Source of the DNA: Epiperipatus broadwayi
Taxonomy: Eukaryota; Onychophora; Udeonychophora; Euonychophora; Peripatidae
Reading direction: 5' to 3'
Assembly (NCBI GenBank): GCA_028023455.1
Contig: JAQFVV010012509.1
Location: forward strand, 1,176,001 to 1,240,000
Length of the DNA stretch: 64,000 nt
Shown: positions 36,653 through 47,725 of the stretch, one piece after another
Layout: each line of letters opens with the position of its first letter
Position numbering within the stretch: position 1 is the stretch's first letter
Made by a program: the position numbers and the translations under genes
Notes under the pieces: model-generated
What the model was told of the DNA's origin: nothing
The model's database searches: none
Seen by the model: the letters and a program-made list of their open reading frames with translations, nothing else

Positions 36653-36690
36653 TACATTTCTATTGTCCTGCAGCCTTCTTCAGAGCTATG
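36653..36690 (-). ncRNA. Hammerhead-like motif at the PLE-2 end, left copy
   Basis: Minus strand: box 1 CTGAAGA (36677-36683) fits CUGANGA exactly. GAAA follows after 18 nt, then TGTA. The stem II region (AGGCTGCAGGACAAT) pairs only weakly here but well in the right copy. CTGAAGA...GAAA with almost no stem III is the style seen in PLE hammerheads. Confidence 0.45.
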
Positions 36691-37319
36691 ATATGATGAA
36701 ACAAAATAAAATACCTAACTATATAAATAATACTACAAAAATGTAAACAATAAAATTAATAAAATAACAAAAAAAATAACAAAGAAATAAAAAAATAATG
36801 AGAAAAATGAAAAATATAAAATATAACAATACATAATAAAACTGAAATAAATATAATCAAACCTAAATAAAATAATCTAGGTAATATAAAGCAAAATATA
36901 CAATATAAATATAAATTATATATGTGTATTCTGACTGTATATTTACATATTAGTGAATAACTATTAATTTAAATATAGTATTGGTGATCATGTGATAGTA
37001 TTTGTTTTTATTATTTTTAATAATCCCTAATTATTTCTATTCCTTATAAACAAAAACTTTAATTTTATTTTCCTCACATTAATAAAATATTTTGTTTTCA
37101 TATAATTCACAGTTCAACCTTAATTCATTTATTAAAAAAAATTACCGAATATTCTTTTTAATTTTTAAATTATATAATATCTATTATTTTCTTATTCATT
37201 CTTCTGTTACTAATAATATTTTACACTTTTTTTTTTTAATATCTAAATATCATAAATATTATAATCTTTTAACTTATCCACTTTTACTTTAATTTCTTAA
37301 AGGTAAAAATATTTTTTTT

Positions 37320-38000
37320 TAAATGCAATGCAATACAACTAAGGGTTTTCCTTTATCGGAGACAGGATTATCTCAGCCACTATACCCAGAAAAAACTGTT
37401 AACCACCTTACCTTACCATTCCCCACCCTAAGTTTTTCCAGTATTCTTCTTTATCCTGCTCCATTCTATTTCCACAACATTATTGTTGTCCACTCTATGG
37501 CTTTTATATCTAGATCCATCTTATCTTTTTCCAAACCTAGCACAAAACCCAAGAACCCACTTTCTGTATAATCACTATAATCACTTTGTTTATATTTATT
37601 CTCTCCCAACTTCATTATTTGTAACTTGTAAGCATTTACATGCAATTAGCAGATGCCAAATATTTTCCATGCCTTCCTTACATAACTTGCAGATTAATTC
37701 ACCCATACTTCCACATTCGTGTGTATATTCCATCATTGTTAACGATCCTGGTCGAGCCTCAAACAGTAAACTTTTTTATCGTAAATTATCTCATACCCAA
37801 AATTCTGTTTACTTCTATATACATTTAAATTCTTTTTAGTCTCTATACTATCATCTCTCCAACTACCTATTTTTTATTAATGCATCTATTCTTCGTTTTT
37901 GCCATTATAACATTAAACAATCATCCCAACACAATTATCCCACCCTTTGTACAAGAATACTGACGTAAAGAGTTTATCCAAATCTTCAGCATACTGTACT
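37320..38000 (-). pseudogene. LINE-1A C-terminal region and 3' end
   Basis: Minus strand. Short frames correspond to the C-terminal, zinc-knuckle-bearing part of the LINE protein that is better kept at 59866-60349, and to the 3' untranslated end (CAGGTTT-, GGGCATAGTGGCTGAG-type, then GGAGAA...CATTGCATT). The end at about 37320 is joined to an A/T-rich run. Plus-strand ORFs here (37323-37839) are shadows. Confidence 0.65.
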
Positions 38001-39600
38001 ATCTTTCTCACCCATCTTGTTGCTTGTCCTTTACTTGTAATCCAATTAAATATTATTTTGGCTATTCTCTTACTATCCATAAATTGCAATCTACTGAATC
38101 TTTTCATTTTGCTTTTTGTATCTCTCATAAAAAAACTTGACCATCCCATTTCTCCTTGAATTGCCTCCTTCGCTTTTCACACATCTGCATCTGAAGCATG
38201 TATTCCTACTTATCTTTGTACTTTTTCTAAATAATCTAACACCCCTTTACTAACAACCCTGCTACTGCCACTCCCTTCCATACAATTCCTGCTAGATCAT
38301 ATTTATTGTATGAAAATATTATTAATTTCTTTATCAGTCCCCTTTTTTTCTTTGCTTTATTTACCAATTTTTTCTCCATTCATTCAAGCAATTTCTCTAA
38401 TTGCTTAAGACGATTCCCAAATAGTTATACCTATTTACCACATTTAATGTTATATCCCCTAATACAAATTCTTCCTCCTTTCATTCCCCAGAATTTATCA
38501 TCATTATTTTTAAATTTTTTTTTACTTAAATAAAAGACCTGATAATGTATACATTCCCTTGCCATCTATTAATGATATCGCTACCCTTTTTCCTAGTCTT
38601 TTTATTGCTCTCTTCATTTCTCTCAAATATAACAAAAACAAAATAGGTAACATAGGGCATCCTTGTCTTAGTCCTACCCCATTTTTAACTCTAACTGATT
38701 CAATATTTCCTAATTAATATGTATAGTAATTATTTTCATATAATCTCTTAATAATATCCACCAAAGTTCCATCCATTCCCATTTTACTAAACTTATCCAC
38801 AAGCTATTTCTATTTACTCTATCATATGTCTTCTCTACATCTATAAATACCATATATAACTATCTACCTGTATTTCTATTTATATCTATAAGTTATGTAA
38901 CTACAAATAAACTATCTTCTATATGCCAATCTGATTGAAAATCTCTTTGCATTTCTTCCACTGTATTATTTTTTTCCATCCATTTTGCCACTCTTCCAGC
39001 CACCATATATGCGAAAACTTTATAAAACACTGATATCATTGCTATCGGTCTATAATTACTTAACTTTCTATGATCCTTACCCTTTCCTTTAAATAGTAGC
39101 ATTACTCTTGTATTATTCCAACTATCCAGAAAATCTCTCTTCTGTGCCATCTTATTAAAATGCGATAATAGATTTAACTTTGCCCTATTTCCTAAATTCA
39201 TCACCATCTCTTCTGCATATCTATCTAAACCGTTTGCCTTTCCACTTTTCAATTTCTTCCCTGCCTCATTCAATTCATTTTCGGTAAACCTAATATTTCC
39301 ATTACTATATGCTTTTATGTTTGTTATCACTCTGTCCTTCATATCTAACATCTTTTCTATATCCATTACATACTTATTTAAGATTGTCTCTAATTCTTCT
39401 CTAGAGCTACACACTTTTTCCTCATCATTTAGTAATACTACTTCTTTCTCCCCTACATGCATTCTTTTAATATATTTCCAAAACTTTTTACTCCCATCTC
39501 TTCTGCTTTTATTAATATCCGCCAATAATTTATTATTTAATTTTATTCTCTCTATATAATTATCTATTTTAGCCAACTTTTTTTTAAATGTTCTTTTATT
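38000..39600 (-). pseudogene. LINE-1A reverse transcriptase
   Basis: The minus-strand frame 39576-38893 encodes the RT entry region (MLLFKGKGKDHRKLSNYRPI, typical of jockey/CR1-group RTs: KGK...NYRPI). It continues, after a stop, with motif A FIDVEKTYDRVNR (about 38808-38852) and motif B QGCPMLPILF (about 38650-38680). The catalytic FADD box expected near 38540 is missing: the frame jumps from TLSGLLF to unrelated sequence, so this copy has a deletion there. The right copy retains FADDIFLC. Inactive copy. Confidence 0.8.
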
Positions 39601-39879
39601 TTTGTTTTATTTTTAATAGCATATTTATATTCTGTGCCTGCATTTTTCCACTCTTTTCCACTTTTACTAATTCTCACTTTTCTATTATTTTTATTCTTGT
39701 GAATATTCACACCTAAAACTGTATGCCACTTTCTCTACATCACCATACCAAACTCTTTCACAATTTCTTCATTTTTATTTTATATTCTTCTAACTTATTC
39801 TTATCATTCATTCTCCATCCTCAATTTTCTCTATTCTTTCTACTTTTATTGTTATTTTCCATCACATTACTAACAATTT

Positions 39880-40720
39880 CTATTATAAAGAAATTAGGAT
39901 CACTATTACTATCTCTTCATTATCAAACACTTTAATTTTCCGTATTTTATTCATTCCTTCTTTCTCTACTAATACATAATCTATTGTGTGAAATACATTA
40001 TTTCTAGACAATGTGTATTGCCCCTCATAAATATTTGATAAATTGCCAATGCTCAAATTCATTTTCTGACAAAAATTTTCCAAAAGCTGTCCATTCTTGT
40101 TATCCACATCAATTTCTTCAATATGCCCATTTATATCCCCTATAACCATTATTTTCTTCCCTTTTTTTTTTTTTGAAACTCTATATATCCATAACTAGGC
40201 ATTCGTATATACTACTATTCCACTCCATTATAGTTTATCTCCAATGGCCATATACACTATAACCACCATCCATTCTTATCTTCCTACCCTTATCTTAAAC
40301 CACAAAGGTTATTGACATTTTACAGTATTTAAACATTTTTTTGACATAATTCTATATCACCATCCCTTTTTTCATTTTTCTTTTCTATTTATATCCTGCT
40401 ATAACAAATCTTCCAGTGTAGGTTTTTCTTCTTATTTTAGATATGTTTCCACTACTGCTAATACCTCAAGCCCTTTGTTTTTAACTGCTCTGTTTAATTC
40501 CAACCACTTTTCTGCTCTCCTACCACCTTGCATATTCAAATTTCCAATTTTAGCAATTTCTCCCTTTCTTGCTATCCTTTTATAAATTGTTTAACTCTTT
40601 CTTCTCTACTACATTTGTAATTAGTTTGTTTATCATTAGTTTTAGAGATCCATTTTATCTCCACACCTATATTTATATCTGAATTAACTACCCTTTGTTT
40701 ATTTCTTACATCCCAGCCAT
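39880..40720 (-). pseudogene. LINE-1A apurinic-type endonuclease
   Basis: On the minus strand, about 40580-40500 gives GNLNMQGGRRAEKW (N-terminal EN motif) with a VVETYL segment after it. Then 40149-39883 gives MVIGDINGHIEE, a CQKMNLSIGN stretch and TIDYVLVEKEG, the GDFN and IDYVL motifs of APE-like LINE endonucleases. Stops interrupt the middle. This domain nicks the target for reverse transcription. Confidence 0.75.
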
Positions 40721-40789
40721 TCTTAACCTTTTTTCGATAATACTATAATTCAAAACTCTACTCCCCTTTATAAGTTTTCTGAAATATAA

Positions 40790-41471
40790 TATTTTTCATA
40801 AATCATACCCCCTAATGCTTCACTTCCTTGTTTTGGTAAGTGCAATCCATCTTTACTGTATAACTGTCTCTTACTAATAATATTCCCACACATTCACAAA
40901 CGTAACATTATTTCTACTGCATAATTTTTTCAATTTCTTACTTATAGAACATGTTCTAGCTAACATATACCTATTGTCTAATCTTGGTAGTAATCCAACT
41001 ACTCCTACTCTTCCTTTAACCTTATTCAAATTACTAATCAATTCTTTGTACTCATCCATTACTCTCTCTGATGGCTCTCACAAATTATTTCCCTACCATA
41101 ATGTAAACATCTCTACTCCCCCATTTCTTTACATTATCTGTAACATCCCTAATTATAGCTCTAGGCAAACATACACTTCCATACTTATTTCTATTTTCCC
41201 TTGTAATTACATCTCCACATCCTCTAATTAGTGAGTTCCCTATCAAGACTGTCTCATAGTTTACTTTCCGTGCTTTATGTGTAACATTCTCTACCAACTT
41301 CTGGACTTTCTTATCTACTTCTTCTTTATCATTTCTATTCATCAATTTCTTGATCTGCTTACACTTTATGTCTAACACTTTTAATTTTACTTCTACATCC
41401 TTTACCTCTTCCTCTAATTTGCTTATTCTTTGCATAACTATCTTCAAGGCACTATTTATTTTGTCATCCAT
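40790..41471 (-). pseudogene. LINE-1A ORF1, coiled coil plus SGNH-hydrolase (esterase) domain
   Basis: The minus-strand frame 41471-41085 begins with a Lys/Glu-rich heptad stretch (coiled coil, about residues 1-65). It then enters VLIGNSLIRG, which is block I of the SGNH/GDS hydrolase fold with Asn in place of the usual Asp, and SRDVYIMVG (block III). A second frame, 41059-40874, continues with GVVGLLPRLDNRYM. After a stop the DGLHL segment of block V is recognisable near 40850-40835. Esterase-type ORF1 proteins are known from CR1-group LINEs. Confidence 0.65.
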
Positions 41472-41751
41472 ATTTCTTCACTCCATTAAATATATACTCC
41501 ATTCTATTGTCCTTATCTACATTTTTCTCCATTTTTTCTGACTTTGTCTTTAAATTATAATTATTTAAAACTATTTTTTCACCTATCACATTTATACATG
41601 ATCTACACAACCATATACCTTTTATATTCTTCCTAGTCTTATTTAAGCATTTCAAATGGAAAACCTTATCACATATTGTACACTCTATCAAAGCACACCT
41701 GACTTCCTTATGACCATTATACATACATTGTGGGATACAAATGCAATTCAT
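41464..41751 (-). pseudogene. LINE-1A ORF1 N-terminal PHD-type zinc finger
   Basis: Begins MNCICIPQCMYNG, followed by CTICDKVFHLKCLN and GIWLCRSC: a Cys4-His-Cys3 pattern with the Phe-His-x-x-Cys and Trp-x-Cys-x-x-Cys signatures of a PHD finger. The frame ends at 41464 and the coiled-coil frame starts at 41471, so a one-base shift separates what was probably one ORF1. PHD-like fingers in ORF1 are known from CR1/L2-group LINEs. Confidence 0.7.
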
Positions 41752-42239
41752 ATTTCCTTATTTTTCAATTCCCCTACTCTATATTTAAATTTATGATTTT
41801 TCTACCACTCTTCAAACCTCTTTATACAAAAGGGAAAAAAACTTTTTTTTTTTTAAATGGTAACCAAAATATACTTGCTCCCCTAAACTTACACCTCAAA
41901 TGTTACCCTCTTCCTCAAATAAATCACTTTCTTACTTACATTGAAAAATATTTTTAATAGCAAACTTCCTAAAATCCAACTAATTTTACATATGCCTCAG
42001 TTTTAAAGCCTCTTTGCAGTAAATGCACACATAAAAAATATTTTTTCTTTTATATCTAAAATGTCAGCATATCGAATCATTTTCCAAATGTTAGCAATAT
42101 TTTTCTCGATTTTCCCAAATCCAATTAAATCTAACTCTCTGCGCTCCAACCCTATTTTCTCAACCATTCTCTAAGCAGGTATTCTCCAGCAACAGAAATT
42201 TTTATCCAGATGTTATTAAAAATATATAAAACTTTAACT

Positions 42240-42765
42240 TATCTTGTGGAGCAAATCAGCCATGACAGCACAATAAGGCAATAATTATCTTATACCCTAG
42301 CTCCCTCTATTACATACTATTTACATTAACTCTATCTATGATCACTACAACTCCTTTTTATTTATATATTTTTATTTATATACTTTAACTTTAATTACTA
42401 ATTATTATATAATTCTCCCTTATAAATTTATATTTTATATTATGCTGTTTTATATATGAATATTATGCTAAGTTTTTATTTCATTAATATATAAAATCTA
42501 TAATTATATTCATGTTTATATTCCTACGTAAACATTTTTTTATAAACCCATAATTTATTTATAAGTAATTTTCTCTTTATATACTTTCTTCTTTATATAT
42601 CTTTTTTTCAGAACTATATTTATACTAATATCATCCTAATCCCAAAATCTATTAAATTTTAATTTTATCTTTTTTATTAGTATTGCTTCTTTTATTTTCC
42701 TTACTTTAATATTGTCTGTATTTAAAATCATTTTTATTAAACTTTCTGTAAATTTGTGTCCTTCA
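42240..42765 (-). pseudogene. PLE-2 GIY-YIG C-terminus and 3' region, left copy
   Basis: The minus strand matches the plus strand at 44965-45430: ATGAAGGACACAA, TAAAAATG, AATATTAAAG, AAAATAAAAGAAGCAAT and on to AGTATGTAATAGAGGGAGC. In the right copy this encodes HKFTESSVKMLH and IKERKIKEAILIKK, the C-terminal block of a PLE endonuclease. The similarity stops abruptly at about 42765 (near TACCGG) and about 42240 (after AAGATAATT). Confidence 0.7.
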
Positions 42766-43789
42766 TATTGTACCGGATAGTTATTTATTCCGTTTGATCA
42801 TTGAGGGTGCCACTAGGTCACTATGTACCTGAAAAATTTATACACAGTAATCAAAAATTAATGGTGATGATGATTTGTACGAACAGACCCAGGGAGAGTT
42901 CAGACAATTGGAAAAAAACCCACAAAGACAAACATCAGCCCAAAATAATTTAAAAGAACGTTAAAATTTATTAGCATAGAATAAATAAAAAAAGAATGGA
43001 AATTTGAATTAAATTTCTTTAGCAGATTTATCAGAGAATGTATGGAATTATGGAGATAGTAAACATTCAGGCAGATAAGTTCATTTCTCACCTATGAGAC
43101 TTAAGAAGAGCTTATATCTTCCTGCTAGCGATTCACTTAAACCAATTTCATTTTTATAGAGATTTAAAAACACTGGTGGTTTGTTGAGAACCAACGAACC
43201 GTGTAGTTGAGCTTTTCTTACCCCAGAAAATGAACCTCTGCTTAAGAATGTCATTTGATTACATCACACTCATGGTCAGGTATGTTTAAACCAGCCAAGG
43301 TCAGTCCCACACCAGAAAAGAAAAGATTATAGTTTTATATAATCCCAACTACAGAAAATAAAATCTCTACTAATTATGATGAAAAGGGACAGGTAAATTA
43401 AAAGAGAAAATTATTAATATCTACCCAAGTATTTTACTAAGGGTTAGGAATATCAAAGAAAACATTAAACATATAAAATCTACTCGTCATACACTCTCGG
43501 ATAAGTAAAATTTTCAAATGGAAATTTTGTTACTAAGGCTTCAATGCATATAATAAAAGAATAATACATAAAATAATTACAAAAGAATACAATTTCTGAT
43601 TTACTATAAAGATTGAGCGGAAACTTAGACTAGGTTTAGCCCTGGCAAGAATATAAAAAGGAAATTTACCTTAGTGTCCGTAAGTTCAATGAGTACTCAA
43701 ATTTGTAATGAAATCTGCAATGGCTTTTCTCTGGAAATGGCGGCAGGAGTGTGGAGAGATATTATGAAACAGTTCTAGTTTAAGCTATT
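42766..43789. other. Spacer between the two composite arms, first part
   Basis: Less AT-rich than the arms. A 9-bp hairpin GGTTTGTTG/CAACGAACC (43178-43200) is present. 42788-42845 resembles a segment at 31550-31600. No recognised gene. Confidence 0.4.
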
Positions 43790-43990
43790 ATGGCATCTTC
43801 GAAGGAACAACAAGGAGGTCAGGATCCAACTTTAGTAGGCTTCACAGCGCATTCTGAAGTTTTGGTAGCCAATGGCATACAATTTAAACATCTGAAAAAT
43901 GAACATAAGTACTCCTATGTAAATTATATTGAATCTCATTGGCATGTACGTGAACCTGAGGTTCTATATCAGAAGCAAATACGAATCTGA
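43790..43990 (+). CDS. Small unidentified ORF, possible exon or element remnant
   Basis: A 66-codon frame starts ATGGCATCTTCG and has non-repetitive, protein-like composition (a YSYVNYIESHWHVREPEV stretch). One base out of frame, the sequence goes on as SEYEEISDGEYSES and then TAA (44029), an acidic tail in keeping with a longer protein broken by one frameshift near 43940-43985. I recognise no family. It may be a remnant of a transposon protein or a retrocopy. It lies inside intron A-B of NLE1 on the opposite strand. Confidence 0.3.
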   Translation: MASSKEQQGGQDPTLVGFTAHSEVLVANGIQFKHLKNEHKYSYVNYIESHWHVREPEVLYQKQIRI

Positions 43991-44447
43991 ATACGAAGAA
44001 ATATCTGACGGAGAATACTCTGAATCATAACAATTTGAAGAATCGGTCAGAATAATACTTTCTGAATAATGAATGAATGCCAATCCGTCATCCTAAACCC
44101 AGGGCTATTTATATAACTCTCTTATCTCCCGCATAAACTTTGTTTTTCATCTTTTAATTAATTAAACAGTATATGCCCAGGGCTAATTTAATACCATGCT
44201 CAATCTAATTAAATATCTTTCCAGGGTATGTAAACTAATTAATACAAAATTAAATCTCAGCTCTTGAAATAGATTATAATTACCAAAAAGAAAAAAAATG
44301 TAAACTTTTAATTAAAAAAAAAAAAAACTTTCCTAAAGATAAAGCAAATATGTTAAAAGTTTTACAAAATTGACTTTTAAAATATTTTATTTTTAAATTA
44401 CAAATTTAAACTTTTATTACAAAAATAATAAACAATAAATTATAACC

Positions 44448-44561
44448 ATCTTGCATTGGTGGTCGAGAGGTCAGCGCGACTGCCTTGCACTTGCAGGCAG
44501 TTGCCCGGGTTGCGGGTTCGCGTCCCGGCCAATGCTATGACACTTTAAAAATAAAAAAAAA
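44448..44561 (+). mobile_element. tRNA-derived SINE, second copy
   Basis: It has a 7-bp acceptor-like stem GCATTGG/CCAATGC (44453-44459 with 44529-44535), A-box TGGTCGAGAGG, an anticodon-like stem around TTGCACTTGC, B-box GGGTTCGCGTCCC, then GCTATGACA and an A-rich tail. The target duplication AAATTATAACC occurs at 44437-44447 and 44562-44572. The body is 83 nt with a long variable region, class II tRNA-like. The copy at 35324-35429 shares the TATGACA tail. A genuine tRNA gene is excluded by the poly-A tail and duplication. Confidence 0.85.
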
Positions 44562-44624
44562 AAATTATAACCTAACTTTAAATGTCACAATGGGATTATT
44601 GAAATGGAAGTATCCAGTTCAATA

Positions 44625-44762
44625 TATATATATCTGATTTATTATCTGACATATGTTATTTTAATCTTGTTTTTATAGAATTTTTAATTTCTAACACATA
44701 TTTATTATCAATCTCATCATCTAAACATTGTTTGCATTTTATCATATATACTCCATTAATTA
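44625..44762 (-). repeat. Inverted 5' piece of PLE-2, right copy
   Basis: Reverse complement of 44820-44965 (AATGGAGTATGTATGATAAA, AACAATGTTTAGAT, ATAAAAACAAGATTAAAA), separated by a 57-bp spacer. As in PLE-1, a truncated PLE begins with an inverted copy of part of itself. Here the duplicated part is the N-terminal half of the GIY-YIG domain. Confidence 0.8.
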
Positions 44763-44819
44763 TTTCTTTATTGTTATGCATAACAAATACATAGGATATA
44801 ATAAAGATAATAAAAAAAA

Positions 44820-45440
44820 ATTAATGGAGTATGTATGATAAAATGCAAACAATGTTTAGATAGTGGGATTGATAACAAATATGCCAAAGAAACTAAAAAT
44901 TCTATAAAAACAAGATTAAAACAACATGTCAGGTAATAAATCACAGATATATATATATATATATATGAAGGACACAAGACACAAATTTACAGAAAGTTCA
45001 GTAAAAATGTTACATACAGGCAATATTAAAGAAAGAAAAATAAAAGAAGCAATACTAATAAAAAAGATAAAATCAAAATTTAATAGAGATTCTGAAATTA
45101 GGATGACAATAGTATAAATACAGTTCGTAAAAAGATATACAGAGGAAAGTATATAAACAGAAAATTATTTAGAAATAAATTTATACATTTGTAAAAAAAT
45201 GTTTATATAGAAGTATAAATATGAATATATTTATAGATATTACATATTTATGAAATAAAAACTTAGCATAACATAAAAGTATAAAATATAAATTTATAAG
45301 AGAGAATTATATAATGATAATAAAAATTAAAGTGTATAAATAAAAATATATATAAATAAAAAGCAAGAGTTGTAATGATTATAGATATAGCTAGTTTAAA
45401 TAATATGTAATAAAGGAAGCTACGGTATAAGATAATTCTA
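44820..45440 (+). pseudogene. PLE-2 GIY-YIG domain and 3' region, right copy
   Basis: The frame gives GVCMIKCKQC, then KYAKETKNSIKTRLKQH, the YIGET...RL..H signature of PLE endonucleases with YIG changed to YAK. After a (TA)n expansion and frameshift come HKFTESSVKMLH and IKERKIKEAILIKK. A Cys pair (CKQC) precedes the YIG strand, as in many PLEs. The 3' region matches 42765-42240 in reverse. PLE-2 differs from PLE-1 in sequence and represents another family. Confidence 0.75.
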
Positions 45441-47015
45441 CTATATGTATCAATTAAAAAATATAGAATCAGTGAGAATTAAAAATGGGATGAAACTAAG
45501 GTAAGGATGCCCTATGTCACCTATTTTGTTTTTGTTATATTTGAGAGAAATGGAGAGAACAATAGAAATCCTAGAAAGAGGGAGAGATACCATTAAAAGA
45601 GGGCAAGGGAGTGTATATATTATCAGATGTTTTATTTGCTGATGATATCTTCTTGTGCACAGAAAATAGGGAAAATATGGAAGTTATGCAGAAGATGTGC
45701 GCAAGAGTGGGCAAAGAGACAGGAATTAAATTTAGTGAAGAAAAATCAAAAGTTTAGATGATAAATGCTATGGAAAAAGAAGAGAAAGAATTTTATTCAG
45801 AGATATAAAGTTAAATATGGTAAATAGGTATAACTGGGAATAGTTTTAAGTAATTAGAGATAAATGGGAGAAAAAAATTGATAAATAAAATGAAGAAAAG
45901 GAAGAGACTGATAAAGAAATTAAGTGTTTTCATATAATAAATATGATGTAGCAAGAATTGTATGGAAGGGAGTGGCAGTAGCAGGATTAACTTATGGTAA
46001 TGATACATTATGTGTTAGTAAAGGGGTGTTAGATTACTTAGAAAAAGTATAAAGAGAAGTAGGAAGACATGCATTAGATACAGATATGTGGATGGCAAAG
46101 GAGGCAATTCAAGGAGAAATGGGAAGACATGCATTGGATGCAGATATGTGAATGGCAAAGGGGGCAATTCAAAGAGACATGGGATGGTCAAGTTTTTATA
46201 TAAGAGATGCAAAATCAAAATAAAAATATTCGGTAGATTGCAATTTATGGATAGTAAGAGAATCGCCAAAATAGTATTTAATTGGGTTACAAGTAAAGAA
46301 AAGACATTAAGATGGATGAGAAAGGTAGTTAGTACATGTAGAAGATTTGGATAAAGACTTTATATCAGTAGACTCATACAAAAGATGAAATAATTGTGTT
46401 AGGAAAATTGTTGAGTGTTATAGTGGCAAAAAATGGAATAGAAGAATAGATGCATTAATAAAAAATAGGGAATTGGAGAGATGGATAACTAATATGGAGA
46501 GTAAAAAGAGTTTAAATATATATATATAGAAGTAAACAGAATATTGGGTGTGTGTTAATTTATGATAATAGCAAGGAAAGTAATTTACTGTTTGAGGCTT
46601 GAATAGGATTGTTAGCAACAAAGAAATATATACATAAATGGAGAAATGTGAGTGATTTAGTCTGCATGTTATGTAAGAAAGGCATGGAAAAATATTAGGC
46701 ATCTGTTCTGTTAATTGAAAATAAATGCTTATAAGCAGAAAGAATCCAAATAATGATGTTGTAGAGAATAAATATAAGCAAAATGACTATACAGAAAGTG
46801 AGTTTTTGGTTTCCATACTGGGCTTAGAAAAAGATAAGACAGATCTAGATATAAAGACCATAGTGAACAAAGATGATGTTGTGGAAATGGGATGGAGCAG
46901 GATAGAGAAGAATATGGGAAAAACAGAGTGGGGAATGGAAGGTAGATAACAGGTTTCTCTGGGCATAGTGGCTGAGAAATTCCTGAGTCCGATAAAGGAG
47001 AAGCCATAGTGCATC
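45441..47015 (+). pseudogene. LINE-1B, 5'-truncated copy in the right arm
   Basis: Starts within the RT: motif B RQGCPMSPILF-like (about 45500-45530), then the catalytic FADDIFLC at 45635-45658. The C-terminal domain includes GRLQFMDSKRIAKIVFNW, with an internal tandem duplication of a 57-bp segment (about 46058-46175) absent from LINE-1A. The 3' end has GGGCATAGTGGCTGAGAAAT, GGAGAAGCC and CATCACATTACATTT. Many stops. It matches LINE-1A (minus strand) from about 38680 down to 37320. Confidence 0.8.
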
Positions 47016-47725
47016 ACATTACATTTAAAAAAAAAGTTTTTTTTTTTACTTTTAAGAAATTAAAGTAAAAATGGATAAGTTAAAAGATTATAAAATTTAT
47101 GGTTTTTAGATATTTAAAAAAAAGACGATAATTATAAAATAGTATTAATAACAGAAGAATGAATAAGAAAATAATAGATATTATATGATTTAAAAATTAA
47201 AAAGAATATTCTTAATAAATGAATTAAAGTTGAACTGAGAATTATATGAAAATAAAATAAGTATTTTATTAATGTGAGGATAATAAAATTAAAGTGTGAG
47301 TTTATAAAAAAATAGAAGTAATTAGGGGTTATTAAAAAATAATAAAAACAAATACTATATTTAAATTAATAGTTATTCATGAATATGTATATATACAATC
47401 AAGGAATACACACGTATAATTCCTATTCATATTATATATTTTATTTGATATTACCTAGATTATTTTATATGGGGTTGATTATATTTATTTCAGTTTTATT
47501 GTTTTGTTTTACTTTATGTTGCTTTTTATTTTTTCATTATTTTTTTTATTTCTTTATTATTATTATTTTTATTAATTTTATTATTTACATAATTTTTATG
47601 ATATTATTTGTATAGTTAGGTATTTTACTTTGTTTCATTATATCATAGCTCTGAAGAAGACTGCAGGACAGTTGAAAAGTAAGATTGATCTTTTTTGCCA
47701 AAAAGTGTTCAAAGTAGAATGGATA
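47016..47725 (+). mobile_element. Composite tail, right copy, with hammerhead-like end
   Basis: AT-rich sequence matching 37330-36590 in reverse (AATAGAAGTAATTAGGGGTT, AAAACAAATACTATATTT, GTTAGGTATTTTA, TCATTATATCATAGCTCTGA). The low-complexity ORF at 47379-47615 is not a gene. Confidence 0.65.
47647..47685 (+). ncRNA. Hammerhead-like motif at the PLE-2 end, right copy
   Basis: Box 1 CTGAAGA (47651-47657) fits CUGANGA. Stem II GACTG/CAGTT has five pairs (one G-U) with loop CAGGA. Box 2 GAAA is at 47674-47677, followed by AGTA, which would give GTA as cleavage triplet with a one- or two-pair stem III. The core boxes are all consensus. Stem I is weak, so activity is uncertain. Confidence 0.55.

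Larger units (their letters stand above)
36590..42765 (-). mobile_element. Left arm of composite: PLE-2 fragment with LINE-1A nested or fused
   Basis: Read on the minus strand: a PLE endonuclease C-terminus and 3' region (42765-42240), a nearly full LINE (about 42150-37320), and an AT-rich tail ending in a hammerhead-like motif (37300-36590). The same order and junctions recur on the plus strand at 44820-47725, although there the LINE lacks its 5' two thirds. Shared material on both sides of the LINE shows the two are copies of one composite, not two independent insertions. Divergence is about 10-20% by eye. Confidence 0.65.

Noticed and set aside
37323-39935. Plus-strand ORFs
   Set aside because: Shadows of the minus-strand LINE; Ser/Leu/Phe-rich translations are typical of the complement of a Lys/Glu-rich coding strand.
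44453-44535. Functional tRNA gene
   Set aside because: Although the acceptor stem pairs over 7 bp and the B-box is good, the D and anticodon arms are irregular, a poly-A tail follows and the unit lies in a target duplication: a SINE.
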